Shown here: positions 7,959-17,223 of the stretch, piece after piece
Position numbering within the stretch: the stretch's first letter is position 1
Layout: each line of letters starts with the position of its first letter
Source: Phycisphaerae bacterium
GTDB lineage: Bacteria; Chloroflexota; Anaerolineae; 4572-78; J111
Assembly: GCA_028285035.1 (NCBI GenBank)
Contig: JANQQF010000121.1
Location: 1 to 56,000 of the forward strand
DNA length: 56,000 bases
Reading direction: 5' to 3'
Program-made: the position numbers and the translations under genes
Notes under the pieces: model-generated
What the model saw: the letters and a program-made list of their open reading frames with translations, nothing else
Told to the model about the DNA's origin: nothing
The model's database searches: none

Positions 7959-8254
7959 AGGTCCTCGCATTCCACTAAAATGAGATTTTTATAATTGATA
8001 CCAAGTTCGAACTGTTAATAAAGTGTCTTAATAAAGCGCGCAGACCCACTTTAAGCGAGCTAGGTTACCGCAATGTTACCAATCTCCTATAAAAAATTAA
8101 CGAAATTAATGGAATCGTAACAATCTGTAACAGAAATCTATGTTATACTTTAAATAGTTTAAGAAATTTATTAGTAAGTTTCTTTGCGCAATTTAAAATC
8201 CTAAAATTTGCTTGAACGATCGTTTCAAAATCTATCTCGTGAAAGGACGGACCC
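7959..8254. other. AT-rich divergent intergenic region
   Basis: About 296 bp between the minus-strand secreted-protein gene and the plus-strand 109-residue gene. It holds the GTTACC direct repeat at 8064-8080, AT-rich stretches suitable for promoters on both strands, and a 10-bp palindrome AACGATCGTT at 8215-8224 just before the plus-strand gene. No RNA gene was seen. Confidence 0.5.
8064..8080. promoter_or_regulatory. 11-bp direct repeat of GTTACC
   Basis: GTTACC occurs at 8064-8069 and 8075-8080, exactly 11 bp apart, about 105 bp upstream of the minus-strand start at 7958. One-helical-turn direct repeats are the usual binding pattern of OmpR/PhoB-type response regulators. Similar pairs occur at 17292, 33769 and 43941. 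A related pair of GTAACA words 10 bp apart lies at about 8118-8133. A binding site is inferred only. Confidence 0.35.
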
Positions 8255-8584
8255 ATGATTAACTTACCCTGTCAAAATCACTCGCCCAATACCAATAAAA
8301 TTCAACAACTCAATCAGAAGATGTTGGGTCTGGCTGATGAACTACTAGTTCAGGAGTTAGAGGCAGAGACTGTTATTGCCTGCGGGCAACTCTTTACAAA
8401 CAGCTTGACTGGAAAATTTGGTCGTTATGAAACGTTAAATGGGGAGGTTATCGCTTTTCAGCCCAATTTTAATATCAACTTCATACTGATCTGCGATGAG
8501 TTTGTTGTCACTAGCACCTTGCCAATGATAAAAACTATTGTTCGCCAAGTGGATGATTATGAATTGATGATTGAAGCCCAATAA
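8255..8584 (+). CDS. Hypothetical protein, 109 residues
   Basis: Unrecognised. It is a small soluble protein with a helical N-terminal half (NKIQQLNQKMLGLADELLVQ) and a beta-rich second half (FGRYETLNGEVIAFQPNFN and the VVTSTLPM region). The shape hints at a roadblock or small regulatory alpha/beta fold, but no motif supports this. There is an AGGA-type SD 9-10 nt before the ATG. It is a monocistronic gene: a palindrome lies upstream and a strong terminator follows. It sits next to the EAD-FGE gene, which converges on it, and the nearby signalling genes are the only contextual clue. Confidence 0.6.
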   Translation: MINLPCQNHSPNTNKIQQLNQKMLGLADELLVQELEAETVIACGQLFTNSLTGKFGRYETLNGEVIAFQPNFNINFILICDEFVVTSTLPMIKTIVRQVDDYELMIEAQ

Positions 8585-8600
8585 GTTGGGGATATACGAA

Positions 8601-8640
8601 AAAAGGCGTGGTCGAAGATAACCACGCTTTTTTTGTTTTA
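8601..8640. terminator. Bidirectional rho-independent terminator
   Basis: A 7-bp GC-rich stem (GCGTGGT 8606-8612 with ACCACGC 8621-8627) is flanked by an A-run on the left and TTTTTTTGTTTT on the right. It serves the plus-strand 109-residue gene and the convergent EAD-FGE gene. Confidence 0.85.
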
Positions 8641-8649
8641 TAATTTTAG

Positions 8650-10086
8650 CTACAAACGAATGACGACTCGAAACCCATACATATTTGTTCGTGCCCCAGG
8701 ATCGTGGCTACGACGATAAGCACACCGCACAATGTACTGATCGCCACTCCAAGCCCCGCCTCGCAAAACACGCTTCAGTTGCTCATCAGGGCCTATTGGG
8801 TCGACCACATCCTCATCAGCTCGCGCTGCATAAAAATCTGGATCGTACCAATCGGCGCACCATTCCCAAACATTGCCCGCCATATCTGCCAAGCCATAGG
8901 GGCTATCACCCTGAGGTGAATAATTCCCGACAGGGGTGGGGCTATTGGGTCCGTGATAGAGCGTGTTCAATCGTGTGTAATCCCAATCATTCCCCCAAGG
9001 ATATATAAACCCCTGTGTTCCACGCGCTGCTTTTTCCCACTCAGCCTCGGTTGGCAAGGAAAACGTGTATTCTGTCTCCGTGGTCAGCCACTCACAGAAG
9101 GCTGTGGCATCATCCCAAGAGACATAAATCGCCGGATGATTTCGCTCGCCAACTGGATATTGTACACTGCTACGAAACCAACTCTCTTTGACCTCCCATT
9201 TTGGATGTCCTTGATGATTTGTAGCTTTGAGAAAGGCCGCATATTGCCCGTTTGTTATGGGATAGGTACTGACATAATATTCAGAAAGATGCACTTGATG
9301 TTGGGGTTGCTCATTTTGCAAGGCCCGTAGATCTAGGGCTGGATTGCTTCCCATAAGAAAGGGTCCAGCCGGAATGTGAAGCAACTCAAGTCGAAAGGGG
9401 TTAGTTATGATAATCGCTTCGGCCTGCTCGGGGTTGACTGTAATTGTTGGATTATTCAAGGCGCTGGTTTCGTCTCTTTCGATAACGTCCAACGTGGCAC
9501 TCGCCTCGACCTGAACAGCCTCTCCATTTTGGGCAATGCCAGTCAGCGACAAGCGTTTACGCTTTTTTCCCGGTGTTTTATAATTAGAGGTTAAGGTAAA
9601 TTCACGCCGTTGATTGATGTCCAAGCTAAACGGTTCATCTAACAGGGTTCGCCCGTGCCGCAGCAAAATCTCATCAACAGGTATTTCTCCTTTATTCACC
9701 AACGAAACCGTCCAGATTGCTCGCTCATCAAGAGTAATACTCTCTGTCACGGGAGTCACGGTCAGAGCCAATGTTTGCTCCGAAAAAACATCAACCTCCT
9801 TCATTAAGCGATCTTGATAGGACGCATATTGTAATGGGGCATCTCGTTCGACCAAGGACAACAAATGTGGAATTTGGCCCTTACGTTCGACATGTTCATA
9901 GATACGCCGAATCAACTCACTCTTTTTTACTTCGGAGTAATCATCATAAACGGGACGAAATTCCTCAAGGGCCAACGATCGTAACTCTTCGAGATTGTAG
10001 GCATCATTGAGTAGACGTTGAATATTTCTAATGTTGTAAATTGAGTTTGTAGGGTTATCAGCATTCATAGTGTTTATGGTATTCAT
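8650..10086 (-). CDS. Death-like effector-associated domain (EAD) fused to an FGE-sulfatase-type domain
   Basis: A 478-residue protein. Residues about 18-95 (IQRLLNDAYNLEELRSLAL, then ELIRRIYEHVERKGQIPHLL) match the small helical effector-associated, death-fold-like adaptor domains found in bacterial signalling and conflict proteins. Residues about 105-215 form a CARDB-like beta sandwich. Residues about 232-478 are a formylglycine-generating-enzyme (SUMF1) fold: IPAGPFLMGSN, LPTEAEWEKAARG, GLADMAGNVWEWC, RGGAW and GFRV. Only the second of the two FGE copper-site cysteines is present (VRCAYR); the position five residues before it is Gln, so formylglycine synthesis is unlikely. It is transcribed divergently from the giant kinase-ATPase gene. 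No clear SD was found at the ATG at 10086. Confidence 0.82.
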   Translation of the reverse strand: MNTINTMNADNPTNSIYNIRNIQRLLNDAYNLEELRSLALEEFRPVYDDYSEVKKSELIRRIYEHVERKGQIPHLLSLVERDAPLQYASYQDRLMKEVDVFSEQTLALTVTPVTESITLDERAIWTVSLVNKGEIPVDEILLRHGRTLLDEPFSLDINQRREFTLTSNYKTPGKKRKRLSLTGIAQNGEAVQVEASATLDVIERDETSALNNPTITVNPEQAEAIIITNPFRLELLHIPAGPFLMGSNPALDLRALQNEQPQHQVHLSEYYVSTYPITNGQYAAFLKATNHQGHPKWEVKESWFRSSVQYPVGERNHPAIYVSWDDATAFCEWLTTETEYTFSLPTEAEWEKAARGTQGFIYPWGNDWDYTRLNTLYHGPNSPTPVGNYSPQGDSPYGLADMAGNVWEWCADWYDPDFYAARADEDVVDPIGPDEQLKRVLRGGAWSGDQYIVRCAYRRSHDPGARTNMYGFRVVIRL

Positions 10087-10437
10087 TATGTAGAGCTAGT
10101 TACAAGTATAACATTAGCGCATTAATATGACCAGCTAATTTTATACGATCATAAGGGAAAAAATCATCATTTTTAAGAATAGCCTGTAAATTATTAGCTT
10201 CATATTTCTTAATAAACCCTTAACATGAGGTCAAAATTGGTCAATGCTCTATTTTTGTATATCATTTGAAGAGAGATAAAAATTTTCTTGTTGAATCTAC
10301 TCAACACACCAAGACAAAATCAACCTGTAAAATACGCCTGATGAGTGATAAGTTGATCTTGCTTATCATTTAGCCTTGACCAACTACGAACATCGTTGTG
10401 TTCATTTTTGAGTAGTCATCCTTATTAGGACAACCCT
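10087..10437. other. Divergent promoter region between EAD-FGE and the kinase-ATPase fusion
   Basis: 351 bp, AT-rich, with no ORF worth reporting. It contains a TTGACC (10376-10381) followed after 17 bp by TGTTCA, a weak promoter-like pair reading toward 10438, and a small inverted repeat GAACA/TGTTC overlapping that spacer. The two flanking genes are divergent, so shared control is plausible. Confidence 0.4.
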
Positions 10438-13400
10438 ATGAAAATAAAAATTTGGGGTGCACGTGGCTCAATTCCATCCCCTCTCCTCCCCGACGCAGTG
10501 CGCAACAAGATTTACGACGCCATTATGGGGCTGGATGAAACGATAGATACCAATGATCCAGCTGCTGTACGCAATTACGTTAATGCATTACAACCATTAG
10601 CCGGGGGAACCGTCGGAGGGAATACTCCCTGCATCGAAGTTCAAAGTAATGAGCAGACGATTATCATTGATGCCGGCTCGGGTATTCGAGAGTTAGGCCT
10701 CAAGTTGATGGAAGGGGCTTGTGGGCGTGGTGAAGGGGTGTTACATCTTTTGTTCACGCATCCCCATTGGGACCACATTCAAGGTTTTCCATTTTTCCGA
10801 CCCGCGTTTGTCCCCGGCAACCAAATTTATATTTATTACGCCCACGATATTGATTGGCGCAATGAAGTGTTAGGCGAACAGCAACGCTTTATCAACTTCC
10901 CGGTTCCGATTGATGTGATGCAGGCCAATCTAGATTTTATTAAGCTTCGGCCTGATGATGTGCTCCAAATTGGCTCAGCCAAAATCAGCCACATTAAGCT
11001 CAACCACCCTGGGGATGCCTACGCCTATCGTTTTGAAGAGAAAAACAGTGTTTTTGTGCACGCCAGTGATGCGGAATACAAAGCCTTTGATGAGCCGAGC
11101 CTGCGGCCTTACATCGAATTTTTCCGAGATGCTGACGTCCTCTTCTTTGACACCCAATTGACCTTACGCGAAGTTACCTTTGAAAAAGAGGATTGGGGCC
11201 ACAGTTCGGCCCTCATCGGGGCAGATTTGGCGCGCCGAGCTGGGGTCAAAAAGCTTGTCCTCTTCCACCACGACCCAACCCACTCTGATGAAGAGTTGCT
11301 ACAAATTCAGGCAGAAACAATTGAGTATCAAGCGCAAGATACCGTTTATACCCCCTGTGAGATCGTTGTTGGTCGGGAGGGTTTGGTCTTCGATTTGACT
11401 CCGGCGCAAATGATCAGCGTCACCGAGTATGCTGATAGCGATGCGGCGACACTAACTCTCCCAGCGGTGTTTGATGAACGACGGGTCAAAGACTTTCAGC
11501 AGGAACTGGACCGGCTAACCGCTACGGGCTGGCCAGCCCGGTTAATCATTGATTTATCCTTCGTTGAGTCGTTGGCCATCGTCGGGCTAAAACCATTGAT
11601 TACCCTCCGTCAACAACACCCAGATACATTGATTGCTTTGGTTGGTCTATCAAAACGCGTGCAGCGCGTCATCAATCTGGCGGGCTTTACTGATTTCTTT
11701 GTCATCTACCCTTCCGTGGAGGATGTGCTGGCTACCCCCGAATTTCGCAAAACTCCCGGAGAACTAATCACCAATCGTTACCGAATTGGGGAAAAATTGG
11801 GCGAGAGTGCCGTTGGCGTAGTATTCGAGGCAAATGATACGCACCTCGAAACGACAGTCGCGGTCAAAATCCTCTCTATTTCATTTAGCCAGCAGGCCAT
11901 CGACCAATTTCTAAATCGGGCTCGCCAAATTACGCAACTGGATCATCCTAATATCGTTAATGTTCTTGATTGTGCTAAAGTCCAAGGCTTTGCTTACATC
12001 GTCCAAGAATTTTTGGAAGGAAAAACCCTTGATGAATTTTTGGTCCAGCCTGGTGAACCACTGCCACTCAGCCAAGCGATCAATATTGGTATCAACGTTG
12101 CCCGGGCGATGGAATATGCACACAGTCGCGGTGTCTATCACGGTGATTTGCGGCCACGTAATATTTTTCTAACCAATGATGGTTCTTGGACAACATCGAC
12201 TCCAGGCAATAGTTTGGGGATGTTAAAACTAACAGATTTTGGCCTAGGGCGATTGCGCGAGGGCCAAAATCTGTTGGATAACGTTCTCGTCCTCCATACA
12301 GCTCACTATTTGGCCCCAGAGCAAATTATTGGGGAGCCACTGGAAGCCCACACGGACTTGTATGCCCTCGGGGTTATTTTGTATGAAATTCTGACCGGCC
12401 AAACACCCTTCAATGGATCAGATCATGCAATTATGGAAGCGCATCTCAATGAGACACCAACCTCACCACGTGAGTTGAATCCTCAAATCTCTCGCTCATT
12501 AGAACACGTTATCCTTAAATTGTTGGCAAAAGACCCCGAGGAACGTTACAGCACAGCCCACCAAGTTGAACGTGTTTTGAGTAATCTTGGTATTCCTGAG
12601 TCAGCCCAAATGACAGGGTTGCTCCGCCATCAACAATATCCTCTTGTTGGCCGCGAGGAAACCTTGCAGGCTTTATTGGAAAGCTGGCAACAGGCTCAAG
12701 CGGGCCAAGGCCAACTGCTGCTTATCTCCGGCGAGACAGGCATCGGCAAAACCCGCCTGACCCAAGAGATGGCGATGCTAGCTCAACCAGAAATGTTACT
12801 GATGGGGCAATGTCACCCAATGGAAGGTAGTCTGGCCTATCAGCCCTTTATTGAGGCCCTACGCACATACTTTGCCACAGTGCCCCCCAACATTGCCGAT
12901 GAACAAATGGGACAACTGTTAGGGAATGTGGTCCGCTGGGTGCCGGAAATTCGAATGGTGATGCCCAACGTGCCAGAGGCCCCGCCCTTGGAGCCACGTC
13001 AGGAGCAGCTCCGACTGATGAACAGTCTGGCGCAATATATCGAACGGGCCACCCAAGAACATCCTTGGTTACTCATTTTAGATGATTTGCATTGGGCCGA
13101 TCAAAGCAGCTTGCAACTGCTCCATTATCTGGCCCGACACTGTACCTCAATTTCACTGCTCATTATCGGCACCTATCGCGATACTGATCTCGAGCATGAT
13201 CATCCCTTGCTTGAAACACTACAAACCTTACAACGGTCCTCTCCTTACAAAACATTTAATTTGGACCGTTTGCAAGAGGATGAAGTGGGCACAATGTTGA
13301 CCAATATCTGGGGAAAAAACGTTCCAATGTCCCTCAGACAAAAAATCTATGAGGTCACCGAGGGTAACCCATTTTATGTTGAAGAGGTGGCCAACGGGTT

Positions 13401-15276
13401 GGTTGATGAAGGTACGGTCTATCGACAGGATGGGGTTTGGAGTTTCTCAACAAATGGGGCAGTCCACCTACCACAGAGTGTCCGAGACGCCGTTTTACAG
13501 CGAATTTCATTACTGAGCCGAGACACACAAAGTCTCCTGCGGCAGGCGGCTGTATTAGGCCGACAATTTCAATTTGATGATTTGCGGCAGATGAGCGAGC
13601 TATCTGAATGGGTTCTGCTTGAACAGCTCGATGTTCCGCTGGAGCGTCAACTGATTGAGGAAGCCCCCGGTGAAACAACCCTCCGTTTTACCCACGCCGA
13701 AATCCAACAGGTGTTGTATGAAGAATTGAGCAGCTTGCGCCGCCGTCTATTGCATCGACAAGCAGGCGAGGCCTTAGAAGTACGATATTTAGCTGATCCT
13801 CGTCGAATGGCCGAGGAGTTGGCCCACCATTTCTATGAGGCCAGCGAGCTAGAAAAAGCCCTGATTTATAGCATCCAGGCGGCGCGTCACGCCGATCAAG
13901 CCTACGCCAGTTCAACCGCCCTGATGTGGTACGGCCGGGCCTTGGATGTTCTTAATCAATTGGATTTGAAAGAGTCAACGCAAATCCAAATGTTTGACTT
14001 ACATTTGGCACGGGAGCGATTGCTGGGGCGACAAGGTCTAAGAGAGGCTCAAGCGAATGATCTCAAAGCCGCTCAGGAAATCGCCCAGCAGTTGGATGAT
14101 CCAATTAAACTAGCTAAAGTTCACAATCAACAATCCTACTACTATCGACTCATCAATAATTTCTCCTTGGCCGCTGAGCACGCTCAACTGGCCTTGCAAG
14201 GGGCCCGCCAAGCCAAAGACCCCATTTTAGAGGGGGAAAGTTTAAGCAACCTAGCTTACATTGAACAAGATCAAGAAGAGTACCAAACTGCGCTGCAACA
14301 TATGCAAGCGGCCCAAACCATTTTGGCCAACACCGACGATCGTCGGATGGAAGCGATCGCTTTGACAGGTCTGGGCACCCTTTTCGTCCATCTCAATGAT
14401 TTTAGTCAAGGCCAAAAATATTTAAGGCAAGCGCTTGAGATGAACCGCTCAATTGGCAATCGACGGGGTGAGTCGACCTGTCTTAATAATTTGGGTGAGG
14501 TACAACGCAAACAAGGCAATTACTCTGCGGCGCTCGATGATTATGAGCAAACGTTGGCCATTGATCGAGCCATTGGGGATCGCCTAGGTGAGGCCAAGGC
14601 GCTACACAATTTGGGACAAGTCTTTGTAACCTTAGGCCAATACGATTTGGCTCAACAGCGGATCGAGCAGGCCAATCTCATTTATCTCTCGATTGATGAT
14701 ATGCGCGGGCAGGCTGAACTCGAAACAGTGCAGAGTGCTATCGATCACGCTTTAGAGAATTTTGAAGCCGCTAAAGCCAGTGCAGCTCAAGCGATTGCTA
14801 AATTCGCTTCGTTTGAAAGTCACTTTGATCTTGCCGAAGCTTATCTACAGCTTGGTCTAGCCTTGGAAGCCTTAAAGGATTTTGCAGCGGCAGGCAAAGC
14901 ATTTGAGCAGGCCAAAGAAAATTGGCTGGTGGTCAATCAAATTGCCAACACCTTGGATGCCGAAGCAGGATTAGCCCGCTGTGCCCTGAACAGTGGCGAT
15001 GTGGATGGCGCAGTGGCTCAAATTGAGCAAAGTTTGCAATGGTTGGATGAGCATAGTTTAACCGGCCTCGATCACCCTTTCCGTTTCTATCAAACGGCGC
15101 ATCAAATTTTACAAAAAGCAGGAAAATCTAAGGCGGCCAATCGCATTCTGGCCGAAGCCCATAGCTTGCTTGAAACGCGGGCAGCCCGGATTGATAATGT
15201 TGCGTTACGGCAATCATTTTTAACCAATGTGCCGGAAAATCAGGCGATTATTACCGCGTGGCGGGCGACGATTTGA
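10438..15276 (+). CDS. Five-part signalling fusion: MBL hydrolase, STAS, Ser/Thr kinase, ATPase, TPR
   Basis: A 1612-residue cytosolic protein. (1) About 1-310: metallo-beta-lactamase fold with HPHWDH (108-113), a later ASD and a FHHDP motif, so the metal site looks complete. (2) About 325-435: STAS-like domain. (3) About 448-715: Ser/Thr kinase with VAVKIL lysine, catalytic loop HGDLRPRN (Arg replaces the usual Arg of HRD's Lys partner) and intact DFG. (4) About 735-1010: AAA/STAND-like ATPase, Walker A GETGIGKT (about 765-772) and Walker B LLILDDLHWAD. (5) About 1130-1612: TPR repeats. Kinase-ATPase-TPR architectures are known sensors; the N-terminal MBL-STAS addition is unusual. AGGA precedes the ATG by 8-9 nt. 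It probably acts in signalling with the divergent EAD-FGE protein. Confidence 0.88.
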   Translation: MKIKIWGARGSIPSPLLPDAVRNKIYDAIMGLDETIDTNDPAAVRNYVNALQPLAGGTVGGNTPCIEVQSNEQTIIIDAGSGIRELGLKLMEGACGRGEGVLHLLFTHPHWDHIQGFPFFRPAFVPGNQIYIYYAHDIDWRNEVLGEQQRFINFPVPIDVMQANLDFIKLRPDDVLQIGSAKISHIKLNHPGDAYAYRFEEKNSVFVHASDAEYKAFDEPSLRPYIEFFRDADVLFFDTQLTLREVTFEKEDWGHSSALIGADLARRAGVKKLVLFHHDPTHSDEELLQIQAETIEYQAQDTVYTPCEIVVGREGLVFDLTPAQMISVTEYADSDAATLTLPAVFDERRVKDFQQELDRLTATGWPARLIIDLSFVESLAIVGLKPLITLRQQHPDTLIALVGLSKRVQRVINLAGFTDFFVIYPSVEDVLATPEFRKTPGELITNRYRIGEKLGESAVGVVFEANDTHLETTVAVKILSISFSQQAIDQFLNRARQITQLDHPNIVNVLDCAKVQGFAYIVQEFLEGKTLDEFLVQPGEPLPLSQAINIGINVARAMEYAHSRGVYHGDLRPRNIFLTNDGSWTTSTPGNSLGMLKLTDFGLGRLREGQNLLDNVLVLHTAHYLAPEQIIGEPLEAHTDLYALGVILYEILTGQTPFNGSDHAIMEAHLNETPTSPRELNPQISRSLEHVILKLLAKDPEERYSTAHQVERVLSNLGIPESAQMTGLLRHQQYPLVGREETLQALLESWQQAQAGQGQLLLISGETGIGKTRLTQEMAMLAQPEMLLMGQCHPMEGSLAYQPFIEALRTYFATVPPNIADEQMGQLLGNVVRWVPEIRMVMPNVPEAPPLEPRQEQLRLMNSLAQYIERATQEHPWLLILDDLHWADQSSLQLLHYLARHCTSISLLIIGTYRDTDLEHDHPLLETLQTLQRSSPYKTFNLDRLQEDEVGTMLTNIWGKNVPMSLRQKIYEVTEGNPFYVEEVANGLVDEGTVYRQDGVWSFSTNGAVHLPQSVRDAVLQRISLLSRDTQSLLRQAAVLGRQFQFDDLRQMSELSEWVLLEQLDVPLERQLIEEAPGETTLRFTHAEIQQVLYEELSSLRRRLLHRQAGEALEVRYLADPRRMAEELAHHFYEASELEKALIYSIQAARHADQAYASSTALMWYGRALDVLNQLDLKESTQIQMFDLHLARERLLGRQGLREAQANDLKAAQEIAQQLDDPIKLAKVHNQQSYYYRLINNFSLAAEHAQLALQGARQAKDPILEGESLSNLAYIEQDQEEYQTALQHMQAAQTILANTDDRRMEAIALTGLGTLFVHLNDFSQGQKYLRQALEMNRSIGNRRGESTCLNNLGEVQRKQGNYSAALDDYEQTLAIDRAIGDRLGEAKALHNLGQVFVTLGQYDLAQQRIEQANLIYLSIDDMRGQAELETVQSAIDHALENFEAAKASAAQAIAKFASFESHFDLAEAYLQLGLALEALKDFAAAGKAFEQAKENWLVVNQIANTLDAEAGLARCALNSGDVDGAVAQIEQSLQWLDEHSLTGLDHPFRFYQTAHQILQKAGKSKAANRILAEAHSLLETRAARIDNVALRQSFLTNVPENQAIITAWRATI

Positions 15277-15295
15277 TTGCTCTATTTTTGAATAG

Positions 15296-15333
15296 AAAAA
15301 GGGGTTCCGGTCGAAATACCAGAACCCCTTTTT
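15296..15333. terminator. Strong bidirectional terminator
   Basis: A 16-bp stem with one mismatch (15296-15311 and 15318-15333) with a 6-nt loop, AAAAAGGGG on one side and CCCCTTTTT on the other. It lies between the convergent kinase-ATPase gene and the spondin/DUF11 gene and suits both. Confidence 0.9.
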
Positions 15334-15354
15334 CATTTACATTCTTTTAACTTT

Positions 15355-17223
15355 TTATGGTTTCGAAATCAACGGCAGATAGAGGAAAGTGACACTCTCA
15401 ACCACGGCAAACTCGGTCAAGTGACTGACCTCAAATGTAATTGTGTTTGCATCCGTGTCTCGTGAGATCACGGTCAAGGCAACCCAACTATTGGTATTTG
15501 TATCAAAGAAGAAGACACCTAATCCCTCCTCATTGATGCCCAAGGAATCAATGACGGATTGATCATATGAAATCGTCACTTTCAAGGTTGGGCTAAAGAT
15601 TGGGCTACCGATAACTGAGTCACTCCCATCGAATAAGGTGATATCAAAGACCAGACCAATTTTGGGAGAGGCAGGCAAGCCTGATGTTTCAGACGTGGTC
15701 GGTGTGGTTCCATAACTGGTGTATTTCACCTTGCTGGCGTTGTCAGGCAATGAACCCGCCGGGGCTTCGATGACCAAATCGCCTTTGGTGCTCGAAATGG
15801 TGGTGGTTTCCGACATACTTGGTGTCACTGTCACTGCATCAATCACACCGACAGACTCACTCGCCGAGGCGGTCACAGTGGTGCTAGACATCGTACCAGA
15901 GACAGTAACGGTGTTCACAATTGGCCCTGGCAAATCTTCAGTTGTAACCGTATAGGTCATCGTCCCCGATGCGCTTTCATTCACACTCAATGAGCCTTCA
16001 TCCAGCAATACCGATCCTAGCTTGTCATCATGAGCCACAATGTTACTTAAATCCACATCTCCTGTATTGGTCACCCGATAGGTGTAGGTGATGGTATCGC
16101 CTGGGGCAGCTTCTGTTTTATCAGCAACTTTCGTTATGGTTAGGGCGGGGTTCATACTGTCGACAACGGTGAAGCTGGCGGTGTCATAACCGGAGTTTGT
16201 TCCGTTGGCAGAGATATGATTGAATTCAGCCGTATTCGTGATCGTTTCACCCACTGCTGTGCCCATATAGGTTGCAGAATACGAGAAGATCACCTGGGCA
16301 CCATCGCCTACATTACCATTCCAAGTGATAACACCATTACTTTCAGCTGCACCCGAAGGCTGGCTAATCCACCCATTAAAGGAAACATTGGCGGGCAGGG
16401 TATCAGTCAGATTGGCTCCTGTTGCGGTTGTATCGCCTGTGTTGCTCAAAACAATTGTGTAGATTACCTGTGTATTATAGGTCACATCGGTATTGGGGCT
16501 AACTTGCTTGTCGATATAGAGGTCGGAGTAGTTGATGCGACGTATTGTAAACGTGCCAAGCGGATTGCTATTGAAAAATCCACCATTCGTGATATTTGTG
16601 ATATTCTTATGAGGATCTTCAGGATCATTACTTAGGCTAAAAATATTGTCATCTTGCTCAGTTCCAGCGTCATATGGAAAGGCATCTTGAGAAAAACTTG
16701 TTTTCCAACGATCACTACCATCTAAAGTCGATTGATCTCGTAGGCCAATGAACCAATCGGAGCTAGGGGCAATCATTGAGATCAATGAGATAAGCGGATA
16801 ATCTTTATTGACAGTCACATTGGTCGTTGCTGTCGCCTCATTATCAATATTCCCCGCTCTAAAAATCCGCTCCAGAGCATCCGGTGGCGTTTCATTGATT
16901 TCAGCGTTGATTTCAGTGGTAAAATCATCTGTCAGCCCTAGCTCAGCAGTTTCCTCAACCCCAGGAGACGCTAGTGTTCCTGGTGCCCAAAATACCACAT
17001 CGCTATTGTGAGACGCCCCAATCAATGGGGAAAAGTGAGCAGGACCAGGTGTAGCTGTCCCCGGATGATTATTTGCCTCGGTCCAATTACCATCAAGTTC
17101 GATCTCATACGTCGTTGTAAACGGCTGAGTCGTCACACCACCATCTGCCAAAGCGGTTAGGGGTAAAAGCAAGGTCAAGCCAATCACCCCAAGCAAAATT
17201 AAAGCTATTTTTGTTTTTGTCAT
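15355..17223 (-). CDS. Secreted spondin-domain protein with two DUF11 domains and YLPL tail
   Basis: A 622-residue exported protein. The signal peptide is residues 1-26 (LILLGVIGLTLLLPLTALA). Residues about 40-205 match the spondin N-terminal domain: HFSPLIGASHNSDVVFWAPG, then ISMIAPSSDWFIGL and DAGTEQD. Two DUF11 domains follow (about 235-345 and 360-460). Residues about 475-605 form a ZU5-like beta domain ending in EVSHLTEFAV. The tail is FLYLPLISKP. Spondin domains bind matrix or metal ions in animals; in bacteria they occur in secreted proteins of unknown role. The ATG at 17223 begins a clean signal peptide; the ATG at 17253 would add ten residues. A TTAC direct repeat lies about 70 bp upstream. 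Confidence 0.82.
   Translation of the reverse strand: MTKTKIALILLGVIGLTLLLPLTALADGGVTTQPFTTTYEIELDGNWTEANNHPGTATPGPAHFSPLIGASHNSDVVFWAPGTLASPGVEETAELGLTDDFTTEINAEINETPPDALERIFRAGNIDNEATATTNVTVNKDYPLISLISMIAPSSDWFIGLRDQSTLDGSDRWKTSFSQDAFPYDAGTEQDDNIFSLSNDPEDPHKNITNITNGGFFNSNPLGTFTIRRINYSDLYIDKQVSPNTDVTYNTQVIYTIVLSNTGDTTATGANLTDTLPANVSFNGWISQPSGAAESNGVITWNGNVGDGAQVIFSYSATYMGTAVGETITNTAEFNHISANGTNSGYDTASFTVVDSMNPALTITKVADKTEAAPGDTITYTYRVTNTGDVDLSNIVAHDDKLGSVLLDEGSLSVNESASGTMTYTVTTEDLPGPIVNTVTVSGTMSSTTVTASASESVGVIDAVTVTPSMSETTTISSTKGDLVIEAPAGSLPDNASKVKYTSYGTTPTTSETSGLPASPKIGLVFDITLFDGSDSVIGSPIFSPTLKVTISYDQSVIDSLGINEEGLGVFFFDTNTNSWVALTVISRDTDANTITFEVSHLTEFAVVESVTFLYLPLISKP

Noticed and set aside
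8650..10086. Calling the EAD-FGE protein a sulfatase-modifying enzyme
   Set aside because: The first copper-site cysteine is replaced by Gln and there is no sulfatase gene in the window.
11911..12141. Minus-strand ORF inside the kinase domain, and others within the large fusion
   Set aside because: They are shadows of a single well-supported reading frame with continuous domain matches.
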